Below are positions 1-13,700 of a DNA stretch of 64,000 nt, one piece after another (within the stretch, counting starts at the first letter, position 1; every line of letters starts with the position of its first letter). Source of the DNA: Aphidius gifuensis. Lineage: Eukaryota > Arthropoda > Insecta > Hymenoptera > Braconidae. The notes below the pieces were generated by a model, which was given only the letters and a program-made list of their open reading frames with translations, was not told where the DNA came from and searched no databases. A program made the translations under genes and the position numbers. The stretch lies in assembly GCF_014905175.1 (NCBI RefSeq), contig NC_057789.1, positions 26,532,555-26,596,554 on the forward strand, read 5' to 3'.

Positions 1-85
1 ATATTAAAAATAAAAATAAAAAATATATCCATTTGATAATATCATTTTAAACATGTAAGGTAAAGTAAAAAATTTTAAATCTTAC

Positions 86-745
86 CTCGACCACTCCTAC
101 CAACAAATCTAAGATCATTAAATTTGGCAACTTGATTTTTCATAAGAGCTGTACAATTACGTAGTTCAGCACAACAATTTTCATCATTACCAGCACGTAC
201 AGTTACCAATGTGCCATCACCAACATCACCAAGTGCAACAACTTTAAATGCATTTGGAAGTGTTTTATTTGATCGCCAATGACTTGGCAATACTGTACAT
301 ACCACGTGTGGGCAACCTAAAACAAATAGAAAAAAAAAAAAAAAAAGTATAAATAATTTTATCATCTCTATATTATAAATAGAAAAATAATTATTTAAAA
401 TTAATAATTATTAATTAATAATAAAAAAAAAAAGATAATTTATTAACCTGTTTTAACAAGTTCACCAGGATGTTCAGCAAATAATCCATCGAGTGTTCTT
501 TCAGCAAGTATTTCAGCTGTCAATACATAATCAGATACTTGATTATTATTACTTGTTGTACCTTGATTTGTTGTATCACTTGATAAATGCATTTTACGTT
601 TTGACGTTGTTATTTTTGTTTTACGTAATCTTGATGTTGCTGGTTGATTTATTGATTGATTAGTCGAACGTGTAACACGTAAATCTTGATAATCAATGCC
701 ATGAGGATTTTCCTCAGGACAAACATCTCGCAGAGGATTCGTCAT
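86..745 (-). CDS. Runt-domain (RUNX family) transcription factor, 5' part
   Basis: DNA-binding transcription factor of the runt/lozenge/RUNX family. Two exons are visible on the minus strand: 448-745 (start ATG at 743-745, about 99 residues) and 86-316 (77 residues). They join in phase 1 through a GT-AG intron at 317-447. The N-terminus is polar and low-complexity. The Runt domain begins near HPGELVKTG, continues across the junction as CPHVVCTVLPSHWRSNKTLP, and reaches FNDLRFVGRSGRG, where a GTAAG donor at 81-85 points to a further exon outside the window. These are the most conserved RUNX stretches, so the family call is firm. Insects have several paralogues (runt, lozenge, RunxA, RunxB) and I cannot say which this is. 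A GTG at 764-766 lies in frame, but an in-frame stop sits just upstream and the ATG at 745 is the better start. An upstream noncoding exon is possible. Confidence 0.9.
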
Positions 746-1740
746 GAGACCAAGATCATTTACCACTTTTATTTTTATAATTATCTATTCTCTTAATATG
801 GCTCAACTTGATGTACGTAATGTTTAACACATCAATTTAGTATTTAAGAATAAATGATATAAAAAAAAATTCACTAAAAGAACCCCACAAGAAGATCAGC
901 AAGACAATCCGCTTGATCGTTTCACCGCAAAGACACAAAAACACACACAGATTTTCATCTCCCTAAATCCTTAAATTAAATTTATTTGTGTATTTTTTTT
1001 TTGTTTGTTCTTCTTTTTTTATCTTGAAAGATTTGAATGTATTTTGTTGTTCGAATTGCCAATACCTTCTTCTCTCAAGGATAGTATTTATTTTTTTTTT
1101 TTTCCTTCACTTTCTTTTTCCCCCTTTATTTTATTTTATTTTTTCTTCTTATTCTTGTTATTTACTTTTTTCTTTTCTTTTGCTTAAATCCAAATGCGTA
1201 TATTCCGTAGCCGATCTGTTCCTTTGATCCTTATTTCATTATCTCGATACTAGGGACTGAAAGCTTGAGCATCCGTTTGCAAATTCTTTTTACTTATTCG
1301 TTGTGTCTTCGTGTATTCTCGATTGCCAAGTCGCGGAGAAAATTCGTTTTATTGAAATCGACTGTTGATATATATATGTACAAGTTTTTGTATTTATTTT
1401 TTTCTTTTATTTTTCTTATATATGTATCCCTTCAATAAGATGTATGCATACTTAAAAACTTTTACTTTTATTCATTCAAAGTTCAAAAGTTGTTTATTTA
1501 ATTATTTTAATTTTTTTTTTTTTTTAACTAAATTTCCAAATCACAGATTTTATTTATTTTTATATTCAACACTAAAACACAATTTTTATTTTTTTTTTTT
1601 AAATATTCACCATAATAAATTTACACAAAAATTAAAAAAAATTCTTGTACAATAAACTTTTGAAAAATTAAAAATAAAATTTTTTAAAAAATTTAATAAT
1701 TAAAATAAAAATGAAAATTTTTTAGCAAAAATTAATATCA
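746..1740. other. upstream flank of the RUNX gene, no gene seen
   Basis: Noncoding. Around 880-960 it is less AT-rich and could hold the promoter and leader of the minus-strand RUNX gene. From about 985 to 1200 the plus strand is a long T/C-rich tract (purine-rich on the RUNX-sense strand). The ORFs here are phenylalanine/leucine-rich translations of that tract and are not genes. Confidence 0.5.
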
Positions 1741-1744
1741 GTAT

Positions 1745-1930
1745 GTTCTTTGGTTGGTTACAGTTACAGTCAGGGTGTTTAACTCGCGCGGTCTCGTTTT
1801 GGGTTCGCGTGGTGGAAGGTGGTGGCGGCTTCTGTGGTATATCCGCGCGGTGTGGTTGCGGTGTATTTTTGAGGCCACACACCGTACCTCCCACCCGCTT
1901 TTCATCCACCGCCAGTCAGATGTCTTTTCT
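1745..1930. promoter_or_regulatory. GC-rich island with three RUNX-type motifs
   Basis: A segment strikingly richer in G+C and CpG than its surroundings. It contains TGTGGT at 1833-1838 and 1851-1856, and TGCGGT at 1857-1862. All three match the RUNX core consensus TGYGGT within 30 bp, about 1.1 kb upstream of the RUNX start codon. Seen: base composition and motif matches. Inferred: an enhancer or promoter, perhaps autoregulatory. The overlapping short ORFs have no recognisable protein content. Confidence 0.4.
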
Positions 1931-4900
1931 ATCCCCCTCTGTACAGTACTTTTTGCCTTTTTGTAACTCTCTTTCAATTCACTAAACTATCTCTTTTCCC
2001 CCTCGTCACTTGCTTTTTAACCCCCAAAAAACACCTCTCTTTTTATACCCCTAGAAATGTGTTTCAATCTCGCGGCGCACGACTCAAATACTTTATCACT
2101 GGTGGGGGCAGTTTTTCCAAGCAGTGGGGAAATAATATTTCTATCTTTTTTCATTACATTTATAACAAATTTTCATACTCATCAACTATTTTATTTGTGT
2201 ATAACGTCCTACAGTCCTTCGTTCTCTCTTTTTTGTCTTTTATATTTTTCAATATTTCGCCTAGTATTTTTCTATTTTTCTTTAAATATTTTTATTCATT
2301 AATTTGACTACTGATTAATCTGTTATACTTTCCTTTTTCTTTTTTCCAATAATCATCAAATACTTTACGCTTTCTTCGTCTACTGTTGTTCCTCATCAAT
2401 TTCATCTATAAAAAATATAAAAAAAAATTATTAAAATAATAAAATTTATATTTTTTTCAAAAATAAAATTATAAAAATTAATAAAGATAATTGTGAAAAA
2501 AAAAAGAAATCTTTTTTAAAAGTTTTAAAAGTTTTTTGGCTAATATTATTTTACTCCTTCCCCCACCCTATGTTTCTTAATTTTTTATCCAATCCTATTC
2601 ATTGTCTAATTTTGTTATTTTCTCATTTCCTAAATTGCATGTTTTTTTTGTTCATTTTTTTTTTTTTTTTGTTGAATTTATTTTTCACTCTTACGATGTG
2701 TTTACGTTAGTAAGTTTTTTTTTACTGATACAACTTTACTGTAAGCAGTAAAAAATTATACTTTTTGTTTCACAATTTTTTTTCGCTACTATTTTTTGAT
2801 TTTTTTTTTTTGTTTTTTCCTTGTTTTGATATGATACTTTGGACAATTATTTGAATGAGTTTTTGTCGTGGAATGAACGTCTCACGAGCAATATCAAAAC
2901 GACACTGTTCACAGAATAAGAAGGGAAAACAAAAGACGAATAAAAGGGGCAGCTATATTCTCTTTTTGCCCCTTAAAACTCTCTTTTCCCCTGTTTCAAC
3001 CAACGAGAGTTGCGTTTAACACCGAAGAAATAGGGGTTGAAAAAAAATGATGATAGAGGGTGGTGATGAGGGTGGTGGGCAAAGGGAGAAAACGACATGA
3101 CAAGCCAAAGAACAATAATAAACAATACAATTCACAGACATTTTAAAAAAATAAACTGTAAAATTTCTTTTATCATTGATGTAGTTTTCTCTTATTCATT
3201 GTTGTCAACAAAAAAAAAAAACAACTAAAAGAATTTTTCCTTTAATTTTGATAAGTCGTTAATTGATGTTTTATTTTTTGAAATTTTTCATCAGTTGAAT
3301 AAATTGATTCACCGATTATAATTTACTGTTTGTGTAGAAGCATTGAATTTTGAACCCCATCACCACCTCAACTCCCTTTTGAAAAAGCTACATGTGCATT
3401 TTGATAATCCTAAGCCCTTATGACCAACAGCCAGGGTCACAAGAGCATCCCTCAATATATATTTTTTTAATTCATCTACCCTTTTGTAGCTTTCAAAATG
3501 ACACAGATCGTAAGTAAATTGATAACAAAAAATTATATCCAATATATACAAATACATAAACAAAATAATTATATCAACTTAATTAATTTATTTGATATAA
3601 TAATTATTTACTGTACATAATTAAATAAATAATTTTTATAATTTAAAATTAATTTTTAATATTTAATAATAATTGTTTTACTATAAGTGTTATATGTATT
3701 AATTGGATTAATTAACAAAATCGTATACCTATCAAGGGTAAACCAATTAGATCAATGATTTTCCGGGGTTTATTGTTTGACAGTTCTACTGGAGCATGAC
3801 AAACACGCTGGGTTTACCTCACCAAATTGTCAATAGCCCTTTTACCCATTGCCATGTCCATAACTGCAACACATTCTTTTTTTTTTTTTTTTTTATATTT
3901 ATTTCTCTCTCACTTTGTCAATAATAAATAAAACTCTCTATTGTATTTTATCAACGATTCATAATCTTTTTCTATCAATAAAAAAATTTATAAATATATA
4001 TTGAAAAAAAAATTTAAATAGTTGTATATTCACTTCACAACACTCTTGTATAAAAATAAAAAAATTATTATTTCATTTTTTATTATTAACCACAATATTA
4101 GAATTTATTTTAAATTGTTAATTAATTTTTAAAAATAATAAAATTGATAATAATTAGTCACATTAATAAGAGGATATTACTGATGAAAATTATGTCGAGA
4201 TGTTAACCTCATGAAGGTGTCTTCTTCATCTGTTAATATAAGAAAATAAAGCTAAAATTCTTCGTCACCTAGAAGACGATGAGAATGCTTCAAATATATA
4301 CATATCTATATATACAAGTGAATGCAAAGAAAGTGAGAATTAAAGAGAGAATCAAAAAAGAGGGTTGATGATGAAGAAAATATGCAAGAAGGAAAGAGTG
4401 TGATAGTGATGATTTTGAATTTTAAGATAAGAGGTGGAAGTGAAAAAGAAGGTGGTAGATAGGTTCTTCACAAAATGTGAGGACAAAAATAGAGTAGGTA
4501 AAACGATGAGACACCGTTGGGCGGGTACATGGAGGCGGGTCAGAATTTTTTTTTTTTTATCATAATGCGCATGCGAATACTTTTAAACCCCACCATAAAT
4601 GTGCCCCTGAAAATTTTCTCCATATACCTTAGATATTCTTAAAGACTTCTTAAGGGTAACTTTTGTCCTGCTCTGTAAATATATATATATTTATAAACAA
4701 GTTGGAAAAGTCGTGCAAGGAAAAAGGATGACAGCTTTCTCAACTCTCCTTAACCCATTCTCCTACTTTTCTTTACCAACCACCTTCTACCAAAAAAAGA
4801 ATATTATAAAAAAAATTAAAACACAAAAATAAAAAAATTTTACTGCAAATTTTTATAGCCACAATCGAAAATTACAAATGTTTTCAAGACTTGACCTTAT

Positions 4901-7260
4901 TTAATTATATATTTAGATAATTAAATTGATATTAAAATATAATTCTGTGTAATACCGATCTGACCCTAAATTTATCAACATAAAATTCAGTCATGTTGAA
5001 GTTAACAAGATTGCCAATATATAGTGAAACCCAAAAGGTATTCTGTCAAGGAGTTTCTGGTCTGAAGGTGGTACCAAATCAGATTACGATGTCTTATAAA
5101 ATTGCTTTGTTGTCATCATCCATAGGTATGGCTTCATCTTAAGGTGCTCATCATGCGTGATCAAGAAGTCAAAAGATATAAATATATACATATAACTATG
5201 TCCTCCTTTTGTCTTTTATCATGTAGCATGATCACTGAAGCTTCTCAATATATTCCAAAGAAAAATAAAAGAGAAAGAAAATTATCAAGTGAAATAAAAA
5301 TACAAATAAATATGAAAAAATAAAGCAAAAAGAAATTACTCAATAATGAAATTTAAAAATAAAAAAATGATAGCAATGAGTTGTTGATAGGCAAACACAA
5401 GGGGATCGAAAACTAAACAGAAAAAAAAAATAATATATAGTCATTTATTTGAAGAAAAAAAATAAATTGATGAAACTGGATAAGAAAATTTGTATTGAGG
5501 GTATATTACGAAGAGATGTCGTTGTGTGGAAAGAAAAATATGAAAGAAAATTACCTAGCAGTCATCTTATTTTTTTATTTTTATTTTCAAGTTATTTGGA
5601 GGTGGTGAGAGGTGTCGATATGACATATAGGGAAGAAAAGCGGCGTCGAGTCAACCCCTGGGGTTTATTACAAGGGTGGAATCAAATACACCGGGTGTCA
5701 AAAAATGAAACTCACCCCCTGATGCTTCTTGAATACGTCCCTACTATCCTTATTCTTTTTTTATATTTTTTTTTTCTTCTCAACCCCCAATGCTAGAGAA
5801 ACAGTCAAGTAAAAAAAAATATATATATATCAGTAGAAGATGGCAAACCAGTAGGGAACGTTAGAAAAACTTTATGAGCATATGAAGAAAAATTGAAATT
5901 GATAAAATAAAATATATATCTATAGAAATTTTTGTATTTACTAAGTGGAAATAATAAAAAATATAATTAAAAAAATGCATTTTCATAATTGGTATATGGT
6001 TTTTTTTTATTGATAAAGTTATTTAGCCAAAATATTTGCGAATAATTTGACTGGAAAATTTGGAATATTTAGTTGTCATATACCTCAAGTGACAAAGAAT
6101 TTAAAAAAATAAAAATAAAATATATTAGACACTTGAACACTAACGCAAATGAGAAAATTAAAAAAAAAATTTAAACATCAGTAAACTCTTTCAGAGTATA
6201 TAGAAAATCTTGGTTTTGTTTCTGGCAGAATAAGGGTGATACTTGAAAAATTTATACAGAAATAAGGGCCCCATAGACAACTTGTCACCCCATTTAACCG
6301 GCAGTCTCGTTTGTTGCGTAATCTTTAAGATCAGTAAAAGGGTTAAAAGTAAAATAAATTGTTAGTGAAAATATATTGTCATAATGTCTACGTAGAATTA
6401 AAATAAAAAAAATATTAAATCCTTTATTAAATAAACAATTTATAATTTTAAAATAAAAGATACAATATTTTATTGTTACTTAAATTGTTTATTTAAAAAA
6501 ATAAAAATGATGTTGAAAAAATTAATGGTAACAAAATGATAAAATTAAATTGAGAAAATGACGATTATTTTCCTGACTAGTATGTATTTTGTCAACGTGC
6601 TAAAGAAGAAGAAGAGGGTGAATTTAAAGGGAGAAGAATAAACGAGTAGTGATTAAATATTATGACCATTGCAATACTGTTAGATGAATATTTCTACCAA
6701 AGACGTTACTTAGCATAATTAAAGATTCCCCAAAGTTTCAAAATCTTGTGGGCTCTTTTGTCCTATACAATTCAAAAAGATACTTGTATATATATAATAT
6801 ATGTATATAATGTTGAATGAAAATTTTAGAAATCCATGTCATTTGCTTTATCAAAAACTACCAAGTTTAAATGAAAAATAATTAAATACAAGAATGTGAT
6901 AAATTTTGTTGATAGATTTTCTAAATAAAAAATAGAGTATGAAAATTATTTGAAATCATGATTGAAAAAATATATTATATTGTTAAAGTACCAAGAGGCT
7001 ATTCCTAGATCATTTCCATTTTGTCATTGCCGAGTGGTATCATTTCCCAGGAGAGCTGAGGGTCCTGAACACAGCTGGCCAAAGCCAAACTCTATATCTA
7101 TAAAAGCTATACTTCGATATCCCAAACTGTGTCCAGCTGACTCGATCATGAACCTTATTATTCGAAAGCTAAACTCAACCAATACTAAACCACCTTGATA
7201 ATGATCAAAGTTTAATGCACTTCAACTGGAACACAACTATTTTTTATTTAAAAAAAAATA
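1931..7260. other. intergenic, no gene seen
   Basis: AT-rich DNA with many poly-T/poly-A runs, including 2640-2840 and 3860-3960. Several islands of ordinary composition occur (about 2860-3110, 3720-3870, 4490-4640, 6230-6340, 6990-7200). These are candidate regulatory elements of the flanking RUNX or MOXD1-like genes but carry no protein signature. ORFs such as 5449-5796 have no recognisable domain. Confidence 0.5.
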
Positions 7261-7264
7261 ATAT

Positions 7265-7768
7265 ATACTAAGCATGACGCTTAGTATTTTTAATTTTTTT
7301 GTCTATGATAGAGTTGAGCTATCCTCGTAATTTTTTTTTTATTAAATTGTCTAGGATCTAAGCTAGTTTAGAAAAAAAAATGGGAATTTTTGAAATGGTC
7401 AAAAAGGGGTAGAAGATGGATTTTAGATAGTCAAAAAAAATTAAAAACAATTAAAATCCACCCCCTACCCCTTTGCCATTTCCATTTTCTAAGCTAGCTT
7501 AATCAATTTAAAAATAATATCACTCAGTCAAAAAATTAAAAACAATTAAAATCCACCCCCCAACCCCTTTTGACCATTTTAAAAATTTTTAAAATTGTTT
7601 TTAATTTTTTTTACTATGATGGGGTTGAGCTATCCTCGTAATTTTCTTTTTCTTAAATTGTCTAAGATCTAAGCTAGTTTAGAAAAAAAAATGGGAGTTT
7701 TTGAATTGGTCAAAAATGGGTAGGGGATGGATTTTAGATAGTTAAAAAAATTAAAAACAATTAAAACA
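7265..7768. repeat. fold-back repeat: two direct copies around inverted segments
   Basis: Two direct copies of about 154 bp (7303-7456 and 7614-7766) share blocks such as GTTGAGCTATCCTCGTAA and GATCTAAGCTAGTTTAGAAA. Between them, 7441-7500 and 7532-7600 carry inverted versions of the same sequence (AATCCACCCCC... complementary to ...GGGGTAGAAGATGGATT), so large hairpins can form. Immediately to the left is a perfect 9-bp inverted repeat with a 5-nt loop (7265-7273 with 7279-7287, ATACTAAGC/GCTTAGTAT). No transposase is present. It resembles a non-autonomous fold-back or MITE-like element. Confidence 0.7.
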
Positions 7769-10700
7769 ATTGAATTGTGATGAAAAAATAAATAATATTC
7801 CAATGAATTGTAGGAATTTTTTTAAACCAAAATGATAATAGATACTACAATTTTTAATACTCAATATAAAAAAAAATCAAGATTCATTTGAGTTATATAA
7901 TAAATCGAGAGAGAAAATAGTGTTTAAATAATTATATTAGTAACACGATGATGTGTACATTTCAAATGACTATAGGTGAAAATTTATTCAAAATAGGTGA
8001 GTATTACTTTACCACGATTGACATGCATTTCGCATATAGGTATACAAATTGTAACATGTATATATGTATAAGAGAACATACATGAATGTTGTCTCATGGG
8101 ACGTGTCACAACTACCACGCAAGTACCCAAAGTTCCTGTTGCCTGATTTTGTGTGAGATGCCACACCGATCCCACGAGAGTAGTTTTAAAATTCAACCCC
8201 CATATGACAACCAAATAGAACTTCAAACTACACGTTTCTCATGTCAATCTATAAAAATCGATTTATATATATTTACTAGGCTACTTGAAGCTTTTTTTTT
8301 TTTTTTAATAATTTTTTTATATTTTTAAAAGTACTATTGTTATTAATAAATAAATATATATTTAGCAAAATATGACATTTAATTTTTGATAATGATGATG
8401 AAGAAGAAAATAGAAGCTAAGAGAGAAATAAAGTCAAATTTTCATTGAAGGTTAAACCTCCAACATCTGGCTACGAGATGTGTCATGCTACTGTAATAAG
8501 CCATTACCAAAATCCCATTCCATCTTTCACAATTTCACCTTACGACCCTTGCCATAGTTTTAAACTCACACAAGACCAGCAATTTGATAAACTTTCATGG
8601 CCTTTTATTTCACACAAAACATTATCAAAAATCCAACATTAAGAAAAAAAAAAAACGATAAAATTACAAATTTAAAATAGAAAAGAAATAAAAAAAAAAA
8701 GTAGATAAAATAATGGTGACATATTATAGGCTAGTGGTGGTAATATGCATGACATCCATTGATGTAAAATAAGGTATCAAAAAAATAAGAATTTAAAGAT
8801 GAACATTTGTTTAGATGAAGAGACAGGGGTTGTTGGTCGTTTACATGCAAATAAGTATGGGGCTCATAACTTTAGAATATATAGAATAAAAAAAAAAAAT
8901 CTAAAAGATTTTAGATGAGATAAAAATAATACTGGAAAAAAAAAATGGATAAAAATAATAGTGGTACATTTGTAGTTAGTTCTGCATCAGGGATTGAGAA
9001 CTGATTTTATGTTACATCATGGATAACATTAAACCATAGCAATCACTGTTAGGGACACCAACAAATTTTAATTTAAATACAAAACAATGATAATGGCTTA
9101 ATAAAAAACAAACTAATATGTACTTTATAAAATTTGATTAATGAATATTGAATTTACAATAAAGTGAATTGAAAATAAAATAAATTAACTATTTTTTTAT
9201 TTTTTATTTATTAATTTATCTGGTGTTTGTTAGTATTTTTTTTTTAAATATTATTTTACTATATTTTTATTTAATAAACTGCCTCACGTTATATTTTTTT
9301 TTAAATGAAAATATTGTTTTCTAATTATAGATATTATTTAAAATAATAAATTTTTTAAATTTGATTTTTAAATAAATTTTACGCGATAAATTATGATGAA
9401 TTTATAATTGTTTATTTTGAATATAAATAATTATAATAAAATTATTATAAATTAGCTTTTTTTAATGTCTTGAAAATTTTTCAGTTTTTCAACTTGTTGA
9501 AAATTGAATTTTTTATATTGAATAAATTGTGAATTGTTAATTCAAAGTTCAATAAACTTTGATGAAAAAAAAAATAAAAAAACGAGTGAATTGGCTTTTT
9601 TTTTTTAATCACATAAAATGCAGGCAAAACTGTCGAGTGAGTGCTAATCGTATCGATCTGCATGCACTCTTAATCCATTAATGAAGTTCAAATCCCCATT
9701 CCTCCAATCAGATGGTACGTTTTATTCCGGTTATCCGAACATTTTCTCTGAATCTACCATACACACTGATTTTACAAATACACATCACACACACATTTAC
9801 ACACTGACAAATACATTCAATCATCACATGCATAGACAGAGATATATATACGAAAAAGTTTTTTCGTCTGTCATCAAAGTTGTGTGACTTGGTTAAACTG
9901 TCATTTGACCCTTTGGCAAAAAAAAAAGAAATGAAAAAAATAATAATCATCGTCCGAAAACTTTTCCATTAGACAAGAGTTTCTAAAAAAATTTTTTACT
10001 ATCAAATTTACATCAGCTATACATTGTCAAAGTGAAAATATAAATGAATAAATAAATTAGGATAAAATCAAAAAGAAAAAAAAAATATATTGACAATGCA
10101 AATTGAGTGAAATTTTTAGTGAACAAGTGCGATAGAAGTTGGTGTGTTCCCCTTGGTAAAAACGACAAATTCTTCAAATATTTATCTCCACGACTTTTCA
10201 AACTACACTGTTTTTTTTTCTATTTTATTTTATTTTTTTTTGCAGCCACACCAACACTGTATGTACCCTTCACGCATGTTTATTTTTTTTTTCATTTTAT
10301 TTTTCAAGTTGAGAGTGTCATACTTTGTTGACGTCTATCTACATATGACAAACATCTTTTGTCACCAAGTATAAGACAAAACAATACCAGTAAAATAAAA
10401 AAAATTCACTTGGAAAATATGAAAAGTTGGACAGTAAATATTCAAGGAATCACAAGTGACTTAAAAATTTTAAATAATTATTTTTAAATGTATTTGAATG
10501 TGTATGTTATTTTAAAATTAATTTAAATTTAAAAAAAATATGTGATTTTGAATTGATTTAAGTAGAATATCTCAGCTTTTAGTCAGACGTTAAAAAAATA
10601 TTTTAAAACATAATTAAAAAAAATTTTTTAAACAATAAAAATCAATTTTTAAATAAAAAATAAAAGTATTAATAAATTATTAATTAATTTAATAATAATA

Positions 10701-13700
10701 TTTAATTTGAATTAAAATACAATTCAACTTGTAAACATCTTGATATGGTTAACCAATTTTTTTTTTTACCAAACATTATCGAAATATCAAATTTAGAAAC
10801 TTTACAATAAACACTATATAGAGTATTCCTTCACTTGCAATTAATTTATTTTTCTTTGAGAAAACATTAATTGTTAAACTTAGATAAGCGGTCGTAATGA
10901 GAATGAGTAAATTCTACCACCAAAGTTTCCCCCGATTTTAATCAATATAACATGAATATATGTATATGCACAAATACACACAGTATAATGGAAAGACAGT
11001 TGAAAATGTTTAGAAACTGTTGAGAATGTAGAAAAATAAGTGTAAAAAAAAAAAAAAAAAATTAAAATAATGTTGACAACAAGACATTGGCTGATGTTTC
11101 TTAGATAGAAATAATTGTGACAACTGTGAAAGACAAAGATAAAAGAAAAACTTGTACGTGAAAGCTGTAAGTGAATAGAGGGTAAAACTTTTAGTAAAAT
11201 AACTAGGAAGCCAAGGCGTGTTTTTACCCTCTTGGGGATTGGGTTACCGTGATAATTAGAATGATGATTAGACAAAATAGGGATGACATGCCTCGTTGAC
11301 CAGCTTGTCTCATTTTCAACCCCCTCAAGTGTGGTCGATTGGCAATACCATCCACTCAAACTCAATCAATTGACCCATTCAATTTTTATTTTCATTTTTT
11401 TATCCATCATATATTGTTCATCATTTGCCTTCAACAATACTCAAACATATTTTCAATCTACTCTTTGTCAAATGTATCTAACTATTGAGAAATCAAAAAA
11501 AAAAAAAAAACCCAAATAAAACTAAAAAAAAATACTCATGAATTCTGGACATGTTTCAAAAAAAATTGTTGAATTTTTTTTACTTGTGTCAAATTATATT
11601 TGGACTGTTAATACATGTACTTTGATGGATTCTGATAATACGACACGACATAATAGGACCCCAAAGGCCAGACCTTTTTATGTGTCTTTGTTTAAATTGG
11701 TCGTATGGCAGATCCCTGTGGGGACACTTGACCAGAACTACTAGTGGATCGTAAAAAAGACTTATGCTTGGACACGATTATTTCACTGAATATCTATATG
11801 TCTAGAAATTTATTTTTTTTTTTCTCATCTTTATGATCGTAAAAATAAAAAAATATATATATATTACAACTCACTTTTATTTATTTTAGGTTTTTTTTAT
11901 TTTTATTACTGTTATTTTTTTTTTTTCTGCCATTCAAAGATATATTTCTATATAGTGGTGTTAAAAATATCAAAACACTTTAAAGCTAGAGCAAAAAAAA
12001 AAGTAAAAAAAAAAAAAAATGTAGTTTAAGAAAGTTATTCAGGGTACTTATGTGGATGTGTATTTATTGAAGCTGTTGCTGAGATTTTATGACCTTACTT
12101 CATTGCTGAAGTAGTTGTATAAGTTTTTCGAATGAGTTTTGAGTTTTTTTTTAAAATGCCACCCTCATATTGTGGAAAGGGAAAGTATAAAAAAAAAGGA
12201 AAATATGGGGTTGGACGTTGAGGAACATGTGAATATTTGATCGGTTCTTGAATGTTACCCCGAACGTCTCTTGGCTCACCTTGTCATACATACTACTGGT
12301 GTACCTAGTGTTGCAGACTTGCCCTTCCATCCACCTTCCCTTTTTGTCCTTCAACCAACTCCCTAACCTCCTCCAGATGTGGTGAATTATTTAAAAGCCC
12401 TCAGGGACATTGCTTGCAAGTGAATATATAGAGTATACGTCATCAGCCTCGAGATTTTTTTTTTTTTTTGCAGATATTTTCGTCACTTTTCCCTCAGGAC
12501 TTGCTTATACATATGTATTTATTTATTTATCGAAACATTACTCGTCTTAAGTTTATGGATGACACTTCAAAATTGAATGCGTCTTCATACAACCATTATT
12601 ATTGAAGTGCATGGAAAAATACAAAATACAAAGTACATATAACAAGTTGAAAAAATAAACAATCAATATTTGATTGGTATATATGGAATTGCTTATTTTT
12701 AATTTTTGATAAATAAATAAATTGAAAAGACTTTTGAGAAATAGAGAAATTATTAGAAGGAAAAAAAAGAAATATATTCAAGTCGACTAAAGTGTGCTGA
12801 TCTAATTTAATTTGTTTTAATATTATTTTTATAAATTTATTTGAGTATTGTTGATGGTGAATATTCTAGGCTTCATTCAAACTCGAATTATTTAATCGAA
12901 ATGGAACGAGGTAGCTTGTAAAGTGCTGCTGCTATGAGAAGAGCCACGAAACTCGTCGGCATTTTTACCACTTGGTGATACATGGATCGAGTATGGATAG
13001 CCAAGTTGTGTTTGTTATCAACTCTGAGAAAATGCATCAGTAGATATTTTTTAAATTTGTCAGCTAAACAGAGTCGGAAACTATTCTCAAAAAAAATTTC
13101 ATTGTGGACCGATCATTATTTATCGCAATAAAAAATAAATTGTATTTTCAAGTTTCCTGCAGTTTCTGTAAAAATAAAAAGAATCAAGAATTTTATCTAG
13201 GCCCGTACTAATTACTATTCTTGACAATGTCCACGTGTTTATTTATATGTATTTTATTTTTTTTTTTATGACATGATAAAGTAGCAAGTTGTACATCGCA
13301 TGCCTGCACGAGTTTCCTCAACATACGGTCGAGTTTAGACCCACGAACAAGACTGGAATATCATAGATTCTCACATCATTGTCCTATCATCATATTTTTT
13401 CATTTCCAATTCCTCTTTTTTATTTTTTTGGGTTCTCTACAATCCACTAACTTTCAAGATGTTTTATTCAACAGCATCAACATTTTTTTATTTTTATATT
13501 TTTGATTCCCCTTCTACAGGGTGCAAAACAAACCTCAAAAAAAATTGCGGAAGCACGATTCACCATGTGAATATGAATTTATATTCTGACCAATCATTGT
13601 ATTTTACAATTTTATTTTCAACAATTCGAATCCGTTATTCATTATCAATACAATATATAATAAAACCAATTTACTCAAGACTCTTTCTCATTTGAATTAA

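Noticed and set aside
5449..5796. 115-codon plus-strand ORF
   Set aside because: Low-complexity lysine start and a phenylalanine-rich end, no recognisable protein. Chance in AT-rich DNA.
7073..7085. TGAACACAGCTGG, identical to the first 13 nt of insect miR-317
   Set aside because: The match stops after 13 nt and the upstream sequence lacks the complementary arm needed for the miR-317 hairpin. Probably chance.
8000..8009. TGAGTATTAC, resembling the start of miR-12
   Set aside because: Only ten bases match and no surrounding hairpin is visible.
10880..11365. 161-codon minus-strand ORF
   Set aside because: Phenylalanine runs from poly-A/T tracts, no domain, no splice-compatible partners. Read as chance.
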